In this document: one piece after another, positions 6,963-14,610 of the stretch
Layout of the letters: every line of letters begins with the position of its first letter
Position numbering within the stretch: the stretch's first letter is position 1
Program-made: the position numbers and the translations under genes
From: Brachybacterium sp036311905
GTDB lineage: Bacteria > Actinomycetota > Actinomycetes > Actinomycetales > Dermabacteraceae
Direction of reading: 5' to 3'
Length of the DNA: 64,000 nucleotides
Assembly: GCF_036311905.1 (NCBI RefSeq)
Contig: NZ_JAZDCH010000025.1
Span: forward strand, 186,001-250,000
Notes under the pieces: generated by a model
What the model was told of the DNA's origin: nothing
What the model saw: only the letters and a program-made list of their open reading frames with translations
Databases searched by the model: none

Positions 6963-8300
6963 ATGACCTCGATGACCCTCCCCCACCCGTCGTCGGACCC
7001 CGCCGCGCAGCCGGCGCGCCCCGTCCCGCGGTGGACGCCGGGCCCCTGGGCCTCCCGGATCGGCCGCTTCCTCGCCTACTCGTTCCTCGCCGTGGTGCTC
7101 GGCGCCGTCGGCTTCTCCCTCGTGATCACGCTGCTCGCGGCCGGCATCGGCACCGTGGTGGTGTGGATCGGCCTGCCGATCCTGGTGGGCGGCGTGCTCG
7201 TGGCCCGCGGCTTCGCGAGCGCCGAACGGGCACTGCAGTCCGTCGTCCTCGGTCACCACCTGCCGACCCCGCTGCCGAAGCGGTCACCGGCCGGAGCCGG
7301 CTGGATGCGGCGGACGGTCACCCCGCTCACCGACCCCCAGCGCTGGCTGGACTCGCTGTGGGTGCTGGTGAACTTCCTCCTCTCGCTGATCACCTTCCCC
7401 CTCGCGCTCGCCTGGGTCCTCGGCGCGATCGGGACCGTCGGCGGACCGCTCGCGACCCTGATCCTCGAGAACGTGCTGCCCGCCGACGACCGCAGCGCCT
7501 TCGCGGACCTGCTCGGCTTCACCGGGCCCCTGGCACTGACCATCGACATCACGCTCCAGGTCGTCGTAGGCCTGCTCTTCCTGCTCACCGTCGGCCCGGT
7601 GACGAGGGGCCTGGCTACTCTGCACCGCAGCGTCGGCCGCGGCCTGCTGAGCTCCCGCTACGAGGAGCAGCAGCTCCTGGTGCGCGCCGAGGAGTCGCGC
7701 GCGGCGGGCCGCTCCGCCGAGTCGAATGCCCTGCGACGGCTCGAGCGGGATCTGCACGACGGCCCCCAGCAGCGCCTGGTGCGCGCCTCGATGGATCTGG
7801 CGCGCGTCGAGGCGCTCGCCGCCAAGGACCCGGAGCGAGCGCAGCAGGTGCTGCGCGAGACCCGCGAGCAGCTCGGCTCGACCCTGGACGAGCTGCGTCG
7901 GCTCTCCCGCGGCATCGCCCCGCCGATCCTCGTGGACCGGGGGCTGCCCGCCGCGCTGCAGGAGCTCGCCGCGATCTCCCCCCTCCTCACACGGGTCGAG
8001 GTGCCCGAGCTCGATCTGCCCGAGCACGTCGAGATCGGCCTCTACTACGTCGCCTCCGAAGCCCTGACCAATGCCGCCAAGCACTCCGGCGCCACCGAGG
8101 TCGTGGTGGAGGTGGCGCGGATCGGGGAGGATGTGCGCGTGAGGATCCAGGACGACGGACGCGGCGGGGCCGAGCTCCGCATCGGCGGCGGGCTCGCCGG
8201 GCTCGCTGGGCGGGTCGCCTCGCTCGAAGGCCGCCTCGACGTCCGGTCGCCCGCCGGGCACGGCACCCGGATCGAGGCGGTGATCCCGTGCGGGTCCTGA
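6963..8300 (+). CDS. NarL-family sensor histidine kinase with N-terminal putative sensor domain
   Basis: A 445-residue membrane kinase. The N-terminal 230 residues hold about four hydrophobic segments (FLAYSFLAVVLGAVGFSLV, GTVVVWIGLPILVGGVLVA, the LLSLITFPLALAWVLGAI region, LALTIDITLQVVVGLLFLL), the pattern of the actinobacterial 'putative sensor' domain. The HisKA_3 domain has ERDLHDGPQQRLV with the phospho-accepting His at about 265. The ATPase domain shows EALTNAAKHSG and DDGRGGAELRIGGGLAGLAGRV. Its partner response regulator starts inside its 3' end with a 13-base overlap, so the two form an operon. The stimulus is unknown. A frame extending upstream of the ATG is not favoured. Confidence 0.9.
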   Translation: MTSMTLPHPSSDPAAQPARPVPRWTPGPWASRIGRFLAYSFLAVVLGAVGFSLVITLLAAGIGTVVVWIGLPILVGGVLVARGFASAERALQSVVLGHHLPTPLPKRSPAGAGWMRRTVTPLTDPQRWLDSLWVLVNFLLSLITFPLALAWVLGAIGTVGGPLATLILENVLPADDRSAFADLLGFTGPLALTIDITLQVVVGLLFLLTVGPVTRGLATLHRSVGRGLLSSRYEEQQLLVRAEESRAAGRSAESNALRRLERDLHDGPQQRLVRASMDLARVEALAAKDPERAQQVLRETREQLGSTLDELRRLSRGIAPPILVDRGLPAALQELAAISPLLTRVEVPELDLPEHVEIGLYYVASEALTNAAKHSGATEVVVEVARIGEDVRVRIQDDGRGGAELRIGGGLAGLAGRVASLEGRLDVRSPAGHGTRIEAVIPCGS

Positions 8301-8929
8301 TCGCCGACGACTCCGCGCTGCTGCGCGAGGGGCTGCGCCTCCTGCTCGAGGAGGCCGACCACGAGGTGGTGGGCACCGCCGCGACCGGCACCGAACTGGT
8401 CGTGAAGGCGCTGGACCTGCGGCCGGACCTGGTCATCTCCGACATCCGGATGCCGCCGTCGCACAGCGACGAGGGGCTGCGGGCCGCGCAGGAGATCCGT
8501 GCCAGCTGGCCCGAGGCGCCGATCGTGCTGCTCAGCCAGTACGTCGTGGTCGGCTACGCGACGGAGCTGATCGAGTCCGGGGAGCGGGCGACCGGCTACT
8601 TGCTCAAGGATCGCGTGTTCGACCTGCGCGGCTTCCTCGAGTCGATCGAGCGGGTCGCCGCGGGCGGTGTCGCGATCGATCCCGACGTGGTGGCCCAGGT
8701 GCTCGCCTCCCGGCGGCGCACCCCGCTCGACGACCTCACCCCGCGCGAGCGGGAGGTGCTCGAGCTGATGGGCGAGGGGCTCACGAACGCCGGCATCTCG
8801 CAGCGTCTGTTCCTCAGCACCGGGGCGGTCGAGAAGCACACCCAGCGCCTCTTCGCGAAGCCCGGGCTGAGCGAGGACTCCGGGGTGCACCGCCGCGTGA
8901 CCGCGGTGCTGACGCTCCTGGGGCGGTGA
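8288..8929 (+). CDS. NarL/LuxR-family response regulator
   Basis: A 213-residue regulator. The receiver domain starts VRVLIADDSALLREGL, with the phospho-acceptor Asp at about 52 in DLVISDIRMPP and Lys in GYLLKD. The C-terminal LuxR helix-turn-helix is TPREREVLELMGEGLTNAGISQRLFLSTGAVEKHTQRLFAKPGL. The usual Lys-Leu-Gly after the recognition helix reads KPGL here. It begins with GTG at 8288, overlapping the kinase gene by 13 bases, so it is the cognate partner of that kinase. Targets cannot be read, and no palindromic site was noticed near the operon. Confidence 0.9.
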   Translation: MRVLIADDSALLREGLRLLLEEADHEVVGTAATGTELVVKALDLRPDLVISDIRMPPSHSDEGLRAAQEIRASWPEAPIVLLSQYVVVGYATELIESGERATGYLLKDRVFDLRGFLESIERVAAGGVAIDPDVVAQVLASRRRTPLDDLTPREREVLELMGEGLTNAGISQRLFLSTGAVEKHTQRLFAKPGLSEDSGVHRRVTAVLTLLGR

Positions 8930-8950
8930 GGACCGGGCCCGACGCCGGGC

Positions 8951-9550
8951 TCAGCGCAGCTTGCGCGCCAGCGTCGTGATGACGTGCCAGTGCTTGCGGT
9001 CCTCGAGGAAGCGGCCGTCCTCGTCGCGGATCGAGCGGTCGATCACCTGGAAGTCGCGGAACATCTCGTCGACCTGCTCGAGTGGGAGGGTCGCGATGTC
9101 CGGTCGGTCCGCCCAGGTGTCATTGACGCCGAAGACGTCCACCGCCATCACCCCGCCGCGGGGCAGGGCGTCCACGAGGCGCTGCCAGGTGACCGCGAGC
9201 GCCTCGGGTCCCAGCAGGGACAGCGTGTACGTCGAGTAGACGATCTGCGCGGCGGGGAACTCCTCGACCTCGGCGATGTCCCCGTGGTGGAAGCGCACCG
9301 AGCCGGACATCCGCTCGTTCTCGACGAGCCGGGCGGCGAGGGTGTCATCGGTGTCGTAGGCGTGCACGGTCCAGCCGTGCCGCGCGAACTGCAGGGAGTC
9401 GGCACCGGCACCGGCACCGAGGTCCAGCACCACCCCGGGATGGCGCTGGCCGCCCGCGGCCGCGATCGCTTTCGAGACCAGGCGGCGCGCAGGACGACCC
9501 GCCGCGTGGGCGTTCAGCGCCGCCCAGTCCACCTTCTGCGCCGTATCCAT
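8951..9550 (-). CDS. Class I SAM-dependent methyltransferase
   Basis: A protein of about 199 residues with a class I methyltransferase core: VVLDLGAGAGADSLQFARHGW (motif I), VHAYDTDDTLAARL (motif II acidic end), RFHHGDIAEV and AQIVYSTYTLSLLGPEAL. It resembles small-molecule or TehB-like methyltransferases, and the substrate is unknown. I chose ATG 9550 (MDTAQKVDW); a TTG at 9586 would add 12 residues and cannot be excluded. The gene is convergent with the two-component operon, with 21 bases between stops. Confidence 0.8.
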   Translation of the reverse strand: MDTAQKVDWAALNAHAAGRPARRLVSKAIAAAGGQRHPGVVLDLGAGAGADSLQFARHGWTVHAYDTDDTLAARLVENERMSGSVRFHHGDIAEVEEFPAAQIVYSTYTLSLLGPEALAVTWQRLVDALPRGGVMAVDVFGVNDTWADRPDIATLPLEQVDEMFRDFQVIDRSIRDEDGRFLEDRKHWHVITTLARKLR

Positions 9551-9700
9551 GCCTGCCAGGCTGTCCCACCGTGATTCCTTATTCAACTTCTCGTGACCCA
9601 GGACGCCCCGTTTTCGTCATAGGCGAACACAACCCGTCGCGAACCCCCATCGCACGGCTTCCCGACATCGGGTCGGACGGCGCCGCCTACTATGACTGCC

Positions 9701-10915
9701 ATGCCTGACGCTCCTGCGCGGATCGCCGCGATCTCCCTGCACACCTCGCCGCTCGAGGAGCCCGGCGGCGCGGACGCCGGCGGCATGAACGTGGTGGTCC
9801 TCGAGCAGTCCCTCGCCCTCGCGCGGCGGGGCCACGCGGTCGACCTGTTCACCCGCCGCCGCGATCCCGACGCCCCGGCCGTCGTCGAGGTGGCCGCGGG
9901 GGTGCGGTTGCACCATCTCGACGCCGGCCCCGCCGCCCCGCTCGCGAAGAGCGCGATGGAGCAGGCGATCCCCCCGTTCCGCGAGGCGCTGCAGGCGGCG
10001 CTCCGCGCCGGCGGCCATGACCTCGTCCACTCCCACCACTGGTTCAGCGGGGTGGCCGCCCTGCCGGTGGCGCAGGAGCTGGGGCTCCCGCACCTGCAGT
10101 CCTTCCACTCGGTCGCCGCGCCCGACGGCTCAACGACCCTCGACGCCGGGGAACCGGCGGAGTCTGCGGGCCGCATCCCCGGGGAGCGTCTCACCGCCGC
10201 CGCCTCGGACCTCGTGGTCGCGGTCTCCGAGGCCGAGGCGCGCACGGTCGCCGAGCGCTACGGCGTGCCCGGGGAGCGGCTCAGCGTGGTCCGCCCGGGC
10301 GTCGACGTCGAGCGTTTCCGGCCCTGCCCCGATCTGTCCTCCCGGCGCGAGCGGCCGACGCTGCTGTTCACGGCGCGGCTCCAGCCGCTCAAGGCCCCCG
10401 ATCTGGCGCTCGAGGTGCTCGCCCGCCTCGACCCGGCCCTCGACGCCCGGCTGCTGCTGGCCGGTGGGGTCTCGGAGGACTTCCGCGACTACCGCGACGA
10501 GCTCGAGCGCCTCGCCGCGGATCTGGGGATCGCCGATCGCGTCGAGTTCGTCGGCTCGCTGGACCGCGACCGGCTCGCCGAGTCGATGCGCTGCGCGGGC
10601 GCCCTGCTGCTGACCAGCTGGTCCGAGACCTTCGGCCTCGTCGCGCTCGAGGCGCAGGCCTCGGGCACCCCGGTGCTCGCCTGGTCCTGCGCCGGTGGCG
10701 TCAAGGAGGCGGTGGGGCCGGGCGGTGTGGTCCTCGAGTCCCGCGACCCCGACGTCTGGGCGGAGTCCGTGGAGACCCTGCTCGGTGACGCCGAGGGGTA
10801 CGAGCGCGCCGTCGCCGCCTCCCGCGAGTTCGCGGCGACCCGCACCTGGGATGCCGCGGCCGCCCAGCTCTCCGCCCTGTACCAGGGGCTCGTGCGCCCG
10901 GAGGGGACGGCATGA
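9701..10915 (+). CDS. mshA: Probable D-inositol-3-phosphate glycosyltransferase (GT4), mycothiol pathway
   Basis: A 404-residue GT-B glycosyltransferase. The N-terminal part ISLHTSPLEEPGG followed by ADAGGMNVVVLE closely matches the MshA signature (HTSP...PG..DAGGMNVYV), and HSHHWFSGVAAL corresponds to its HSHYWLSG region. The C-terminal half has the GT4 E-x7-E element in ETFGLVALEAQASGTPVLA. MshA joins N-acetylglucosamine from UDP-GlcNAc to inositol phosphate, the first step of mycothiol synthesis. The next gene, overlapping by 4 bases, is an MshB-like deacetylase, which strengthens the call. I start at ATG 9701 because TACTAT (9688-9693) ends 7 bases before it, as in leaderless messages; an ATG at 9692 would overlap that hexamer. 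Confidence 0.75.
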   Translation: MPDAPARIAAISLHTSPLEEPGGADAGGMNVVVLEQSLALARRGHAVDLFTRRRDPDAPAVVEVAAGVRLHHLDAGPAAPLAKSAMEQAIPPFREALQAALRAGGHDLVHSHHWFSGVAALPVAQELGLPHLQSFHSVAAPDGSTTLDAGEPAESAGRIPGERLTAAASDLVVAVSEAEARTVAERYGVPGERLSVVRPGVDVERFRPCPDLSSRRERPTLLFTARLQPLKAPDLALEVLARLDPALDARLLLAGGVSEDFRDYRDELERLAADLGIADRVEFVGSLDRDRLAESMRCAGALLLTSWSETFGLVALEAQASGTPVLAWSCAGGVKEAVGPGGVVLESRDPDVWAESVETLLGDAEGYERAVAASREFAATRTWDAAAAQLSALYQGLVRPEGTA

Positions 10916-11706
10916 GCACCGATCCCTGGGCGCTGCTGGACGCTGCGCGCACGGTGCTGGTCGTCCACGCCCACCCCGATGACGAGACCCTGTCCACCGG
11001 GGCGCTGCTCGCCGACCTCGCCGCCCGCGGCACGCGCGTGGTGCTGCTGACCGCGACCCGCGGCGAGGAGGGCGAGATCGTGCCCGGCGCCGTCGACCCC
11101 GCCGATCCGCGTCCCCTCGCCGAGATCCGGGACGACGAGATCGCCGCGGCGACCTCCGCCCTCGGCATCCCCGAGCGGCACCAGCTCGGCACCGCCCCGG
11201 CCCTCGCCGCGGGGGCCGCCCCGCGGATCTACCGCGATTCGGGGATGCGCTGGATCCGGGAGGGCCTCGCGGGCCCGGCCGTGAGCTCCGGGGAGGACGC
11301 CTTCACCCGACGCCCCGAGGAGGACGCCGTCGCGGACCTCCTCGCCCTCCTCGACCACGTACGACCCGAGGTCGTGATCGGCTACGACGACGACGGCACC
11401 TACGGGCACCCCGATCACGTGCACGCCCACCGGGTGACCGCGGCCGCCTGCGCGCGAGCGGGGCTGCCGATGCTCGAGATCGCGAGCGGCGAGGAGCCGT
11501 CCGCGGCCGACGAGGGAGCCGCCGGCTTCTCCTGGAGGGAGCACCCCGGGGTCGCCGCGTCGGTGCGCCGTGCGGCGGAGGCCTATCGCACGCAGTTCAC
11601 CGTCCTCGGGGAGGACCCGTCGGGCGACGGCACGCTGCGGATCCGTCACGTCGGCGGCCAGGACGACGCGGTGCGGATGCTCACCGGCCTGCGCGTGCGC
11701 TGCTGA
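10912..11706 (+). CDS. mshB: PIG-L family deacetylase, probable MshB
   Basis: A 264-residue zinc-dependent deacetylase. It has VVHAHPDDETLSTGALLADL (HPDDE metal motif, Asp/His near residue 22), TATRGEEGEIVPG, YRDSGMRWI, and VVIGYDDDGTYGHPDHVHAH carrying the late His metal ligand. These elements, including the GEEGE and GYGHPDH-like patterns, fit MshB, which removes acetate from GlcNAc-inositol in mycothiol synthesis; Mca (mycothiol conjugate amidase) is the close alternative. The 4-base ATGA overlap with the upstream glycosyltransferase gives a two-gene operon covering steps one and three of the pathway. Confidence 0.78.
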   Translation: MSTDPWALLDAARTVLVVHAHPDDETLSTGALLADLAARGTRVVLLTATRGEEGEIVPGAVDPADPRPLAEIRDDEIAAATSALGIPERHQLGTAPALAAGAAPRIYRDSGMRWIREGLAGPAVSSGEDAFTRRPEEDAVADLLALLDHVRPEVVIGYDDDGTYGHPDHVHAHRVTAAACARAGLPMLEIASGEEPSAADEGAAGFSWREHPGVAASVRRAAEAYRTQFTVLGEDPSGDGTLRIRHVGGQDDAVRMLTGLRVRC

Positions 11707-11742
11707 CCGCCGCGACCAGGTCCACCGCGCCCACCGCGCCGC

Positions 11743-12459
11743 TCAGAGGGTGACGTCGAGGAGCGTCGGCAGGTGATCCGAGGCGCCGGCGAGGCGCTCG
11801 GCGGGGACCCGGGTCGTGGCCGTCACGGCGCGCGCCGCGCGCACCCGCACGTCCGGCGTGGTGAGCACCGCGTCGATTCGACGCTGCGGACGGGCCGCCG
11901 GGAAGGTCCACTCGCTCTGCGCGGCGGGGTCGTGCAGCAGCGGCTCCAGCAGCGTGCGCGCCGCGCCGTCGGCCGTCTCGTTGAGATCGCCGCCGATGAT
12001 CACCGGAGCGCCCGCCCCGCGCACCAGAGCCGCGACGTGCTCGGCGTGGGCGAGGCGGTTGTCCTGCTGCAGCGCGAAGTGGATCGAGGAGACCACGACC
12101 GCTCCGCCGCCCGGCACGGACAGCCGTACCGCTGCGACACCGCGCGGGTAGGTCGAGTTCAGGTCCGAGAGGGTCTGCGCGACGGGATGGGCGCCCCGCC
12201 GGATCACCTGGGCGGCGACGGCGTCGGTGGCGAGGATCGCGAGACCCCGGCCCCCACCCCCGCCCACCAGGATCCGCCGGTCCAGTCGGCGGGCGAGCCA
12301 CTGCAGGCGCAGGGTCGGCAGCACGAAGCGCGGGGCCTCCTGCACGAGCAGCACGTCGGGCGCGAGATCCTCGACGGCCTCGATCAGGGCCACGAGGTCC
12401 CCGCGCAGCTCCCAGAGGTTCCAGGCCATGATCCGCAGGTCCCAGCCGTGGCCGGTCAT
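11743..12459 (-). CDS. Endonuclease/exonuclease/phosphatase family protein
   Basis: A 238-residue protein with the full metal-dependent phosphodiesterase fold: IMAWNLWELRG at the start, DVLLVQEAP (catalytic Glu, about residue 40), VVVSSIHFALQQDN, VIIGGDLNET (Asp-Asn), RRIDAVLTTPD and the terminal GASDHLPTLLDVTL. The substrate is unknown. It follows the ADP-ribosylglycohydrolase gene with a 4-base ATGA overlap, so the two are coupled. Since the partner removes ADP-ribose units, a role in nucleotide or ADP-ribose metabolism is possible but is inference only. Confidence 0.83.
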   Translation of the reverse strand: MTGHGWDLRIMAWNLWELRGDLVALIEAVEDLAPDVLLVQEAPRFVLPTLRLQWLARRLDRRILVGGGGGRGLAILATDAVAAQVIRRGAHPVAQTLSDLNSTYPRGVAAVRLSVPGGGAVVVSSIHFALQQDNRLAHAEHVAALVRGAGAPVIIGGDLNETADGAARTLLEPLLHDPAAQSEWTFPAARPQRRIDAVLTTPDVRVRAARAVTATTRVPAERLAGASDHLPTLLDVTL

Positions 12460-13544
12460 CGCGCCCGCCCCTCGCCGCTTGCCGGCGCTGACTCGGGGGC
12501 GACCATCGGGGCGATCACCCGCTCGACGAGGCCCTCGAGCTCGTCGACCTCGTACCCGGGCCAGCCGAAGAGCACCCGGCGCCACTCGGGCGGGACCGCC
12601 TTGTCGCCGAGGGCCGCCCCCACCAGGGAGCCGGTGATGCAGGTGACGGTGTCGGTGTCGTAGCCGGCGCGGGCCGCCGCGTCGAGCGCGCGCACGAGCA
12701 TCTCGCGCTGGGCGAACTTCCCCTCGGGGATGGGACCGGCAAGGGTGATCGCCGACCACGCCGCCTGGAAGGCGCCGACCACCCAGCCGTTGCGGCGGAA
12801 GTGCGCCGGATGCGCGCGCTCGGCCTCCTCGATCCGCTCCGCCCAGAGCTGTCGGCGCTCCTCGGGCAGCTGCGGGAGGGCGACGCGCACGTCGAGCTCG
12901 CCGGTGAGGATCGCGTGTCGCACGGCGAAGCCCCACAGCAGGCACGCCTCGAGGGTGTCCTCGTGCACATGTGTGAGACGACACACGAACTCGATCGCCT
13001 CGGCGAGGTCCTCGTCCGGGGAGAGCAGGTAGGGCAGCACGCTCGCGTGCACGCGCATGAGCGAGCCGTTGCCAGCGTTCGCGGGGAGGTCCTCGTGGGC
13101 GGCCTGCGCCGCGGCCCGGAAGTCGGCGGCACGGGGCGCGTAGTGGCCCGCGGCTCGTGCGTGGTCCGCGGCACGGCGCACGACGGTCGAGGTCAGGGTG
13201 CCGATGTCGGGGGTTCCGAGCGACCAGGAGTACCACTCCCGGGCGATGTGGTCCTGGGCGGACTCGACCCGCAGGTCGTGGCCGTCCGAGGCGGCGGCGG
13301 CGGCCTCCAGGACCACGATCGCCATCGAGGTGTCGTCGGTCCACTCCCCCGGTTGCCAGCCGAGGATGCCGCCGCCGATCATGTCGATGTCCTCCGAGTC
13401 CAGCACCGGGGCCTGGAACTCGTAGGGCGCTCCGAGGGCGTCGCCGGTCGCCGCGGCGACCACCGTCCCGACGGCGCGCCGACGCTGTCGGGGGTCGAGC
13501 CCGCTGCTGTCGGTCCTGGCTGCATCGGTTCTCACGAGCCACAT
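12456..13544 (-). CDS. ADP-ribosylglycohydrolase family protein
   Basis: A 362-residue protein with the all-helical binuclear metal fold of ADP-ribosylglycohydrolases: GTVVAAATGDALGAPYEF near the N-terminus, GEWTDDTSMAIVVLEA (residues about 66-81, the DD pair that binds metal), AGNGSLMRV, and GYDTDTVTCITGSLVGAALGD (second metal motif, about 294-314). All key acidic residues of the family are visible. Members cleave ADP-ribosyl-arginine, ADP-ribosylated nitrogenase reductase or related compounds. The ATG at 13544 is preceded by GGAGAGG at good spacing, and a GTG at 13535 is an alternative. It is first in a coupled two-gene unit with the phosphatase-family gene. Confidence 0.9.
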   Translation of the reverse strand: MWLVRTDAARTDSSGLDPRQRRRAVGTVVAAATGDALGAPYEFQAPVLDSEDIDMIGGGILGWQPGEWTDDTSMAIVVLEAAAAASDGHDLRVESAQDHIAREWYSWSLGTPDIGTLTSTVVRRAADHARAAGHYAPRAADFRAAAQAAHEDLPANAGNGSLMRVHASVLPYLLSPDEDLAEAIEFVCRLTHVHEDTLEACLLWGFAVRHAILTGELDVRVALPQLPEERRQLWAERIEEAERAHPAHFRRNGWVVGAFQAAWSAITLAGPIPEGKFAQREMLVRALDAAARAGYDTDTVTCITGSLVGAALGDKAVPPEWRRVLFGWPGYEVDELEGLVERVIAPMVAPESAPASGEGRAR

Positions 13545-13619
13545 CGTTCCACACCTCTCCCGCGCTTCCTGGGGTGATGCCTGATCCCGGTACCCTGGAG
13601 GGGATATCGAAGGAGCTCC

Positions 13620-14441
13620 ATGACCGAGACCCCCGACGCCCTCGGGACCCCCGCGTCGGCCCCCGCCGCCGACCCGCACTGCGACGACCCCCACGACCAC
13701 ACCGGTCACGACCATCCGCCCACCGGCGCGGACCTCGTGCGGGACCTCGTCCGCGGCCTGTCGATCCAGGCTCTGCTGATCCCCTTCCTCGGCGTCCTGC
13801 TGCTGCTCGCGATCCTGCCCTTCGCGCCCACCAGCCCGGTGACCCTGCTCATCGGCATCCTGCTGGGCGCCGCGCATCTCGCCTCGCTCGTCGCGACCAG
13901 CCTTTTCGTCGCCCGCACCCGCCGCCAGCTGGCCGTGAACCCCGGTCTGCTCGCGGTGCGCAGCGCCGTCGAGGAGCTGCTGCGCGTCGCCGCGGTCCTC
14001 CTCGCCCTCGTGCTGTGGCCCGGGGACTTCCGCGCCGAGCTCGGCATCTGGATCGGGGCCGGCGCGGCGCTGGTGTGGCTCGCCCTCGCCACCGTGCAGA
14101 CGGTCACCACACGGCGCCGCATCGCGCGACCCTCGGAGTGGTCCACGGAGGCGGTCGGGACCCTGCTCGCGCAGCGCGTCGGCGCCCGCTCGACCGTGAT
14201 CATGCGCCTGCTGGACGTGCTCGGTGTGGTGCTCTTCCAGGTCAGTGCGACCGTGCTGGTGATCCTCTCCCCCGTGCTCGTGATCGGCACCGCCGTGCTG
14301 TCGGTCGGCTCCGGCCTGTCGACCCTCGTGCTGCAGCGCCGCCCGCCCGCCGAGCGCGCCCGCACCCCGTGGGCCTACGTCCCCCTCGCGATCGGCGTGC
14401 TCACCCTCGCCCTCGCCGCCCTGGGCCTCGCCCCGATGTGA
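13620..14441 (+). CDS. Multi-pass membrane protein of unknown function
   Basis: A 273-residue protein. The first 35 residues are polar and rich in His and Asp (PHCDDPHDHTGHDHPP), which could bind metal. After that come about six hydrophobic segments, including ALLIPFLGVLLLLAILPFA, LLIGILLGAAHLASLVATSL, LLRVAAVLLALVLW, IWIGAGAALVWLALATVQTV, VLGVVLFQVSATVLVILSPV and YVPLAIGVLTLALAALGLAPM. I do not recognise the family. A good AAGGAG lies 5 bases before the ATG, and an intrinsic terminator follows at 14455. Confidence 0.65.
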   Translation: MTETPDALGTPASAPAADPHCDDPHDHTGHDHPPTGADLVRDLVRGLSIQALLIPFLGVLLLLAILPFAPTSPVTLLIGILLGAAHLASLVATSLFVARTRRQLAVNPGLLAVRSAVEELLRVAAVLLALVLWPGDFRAELGIWIGAGAALVWLALATVQTVTTRRRIARPSEWSTEAVGTLLAQRVGARSTVIMRLLDVLGVVLFQVSATVLVILSPVLVIGTAVLSVGSGLSTLVLQRRPPAERARTPWAYVPLAIGVLTLALAALGLAPM

Positions 14442-14454
14442 CCCCTCCGCGGCG

Positions 14455-14485
14455 GGGAAGGGCGTGTCTGTCCTCCCTTTTTTTT
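14455..14485 (+). terminator. Intrinsic terminator after the 13620 gene
   Basis: GGGAAGG (14455-14461) pairs with CCTCCC (14472-14477), six pairs with one bulged A and a 10-base loop, and is followed directly by eight T (14478-14485). This is a canonical rho-independent terminator 14 bases after the stop codon of the membrane protein, and the clearest U-tract terminator noticed in the window. Confidence 0.75.
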
Positions 14486-14555
14486 CCCCCAAACCTCCGG
14501 GGACACCACCGGCCCCTTCACTGCCTGGGCCCTCGCCAAAGGGCGCCCCCTCCAG

Positions 14556-14577
14556 GGCGGGCCCGGCCGGGCCCGCC
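14556..14577. repeat. Perfect 22-base GC palindrome
   Basis: The two 11-base arms, GGCGGGCCCGG and CCGGGCCCGCC, are exactly complementary with no loop. It lies between the terminator of the upstream gene and the ribosome binding site of the M13 peptidase, in an otherwise featureless stretch. It may be a binding site or a second terminator-like structure. Confidence 0.7.
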
Positions 14578-14610
14578 GCACCGTTTCCCGCCCCGAACCT
14601 CCAGGAGCCG

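Noticed and set aside
11743..13554. A 603-residue minus-strand fusion frame over the ADP-ribosylglycohydrolase region
   Set aside because: Only its C-terminal 238 residues form the phosphatase-family protein. The rest is an out-of-frame reading of the ADP-ribosylglycohydrolase gene.
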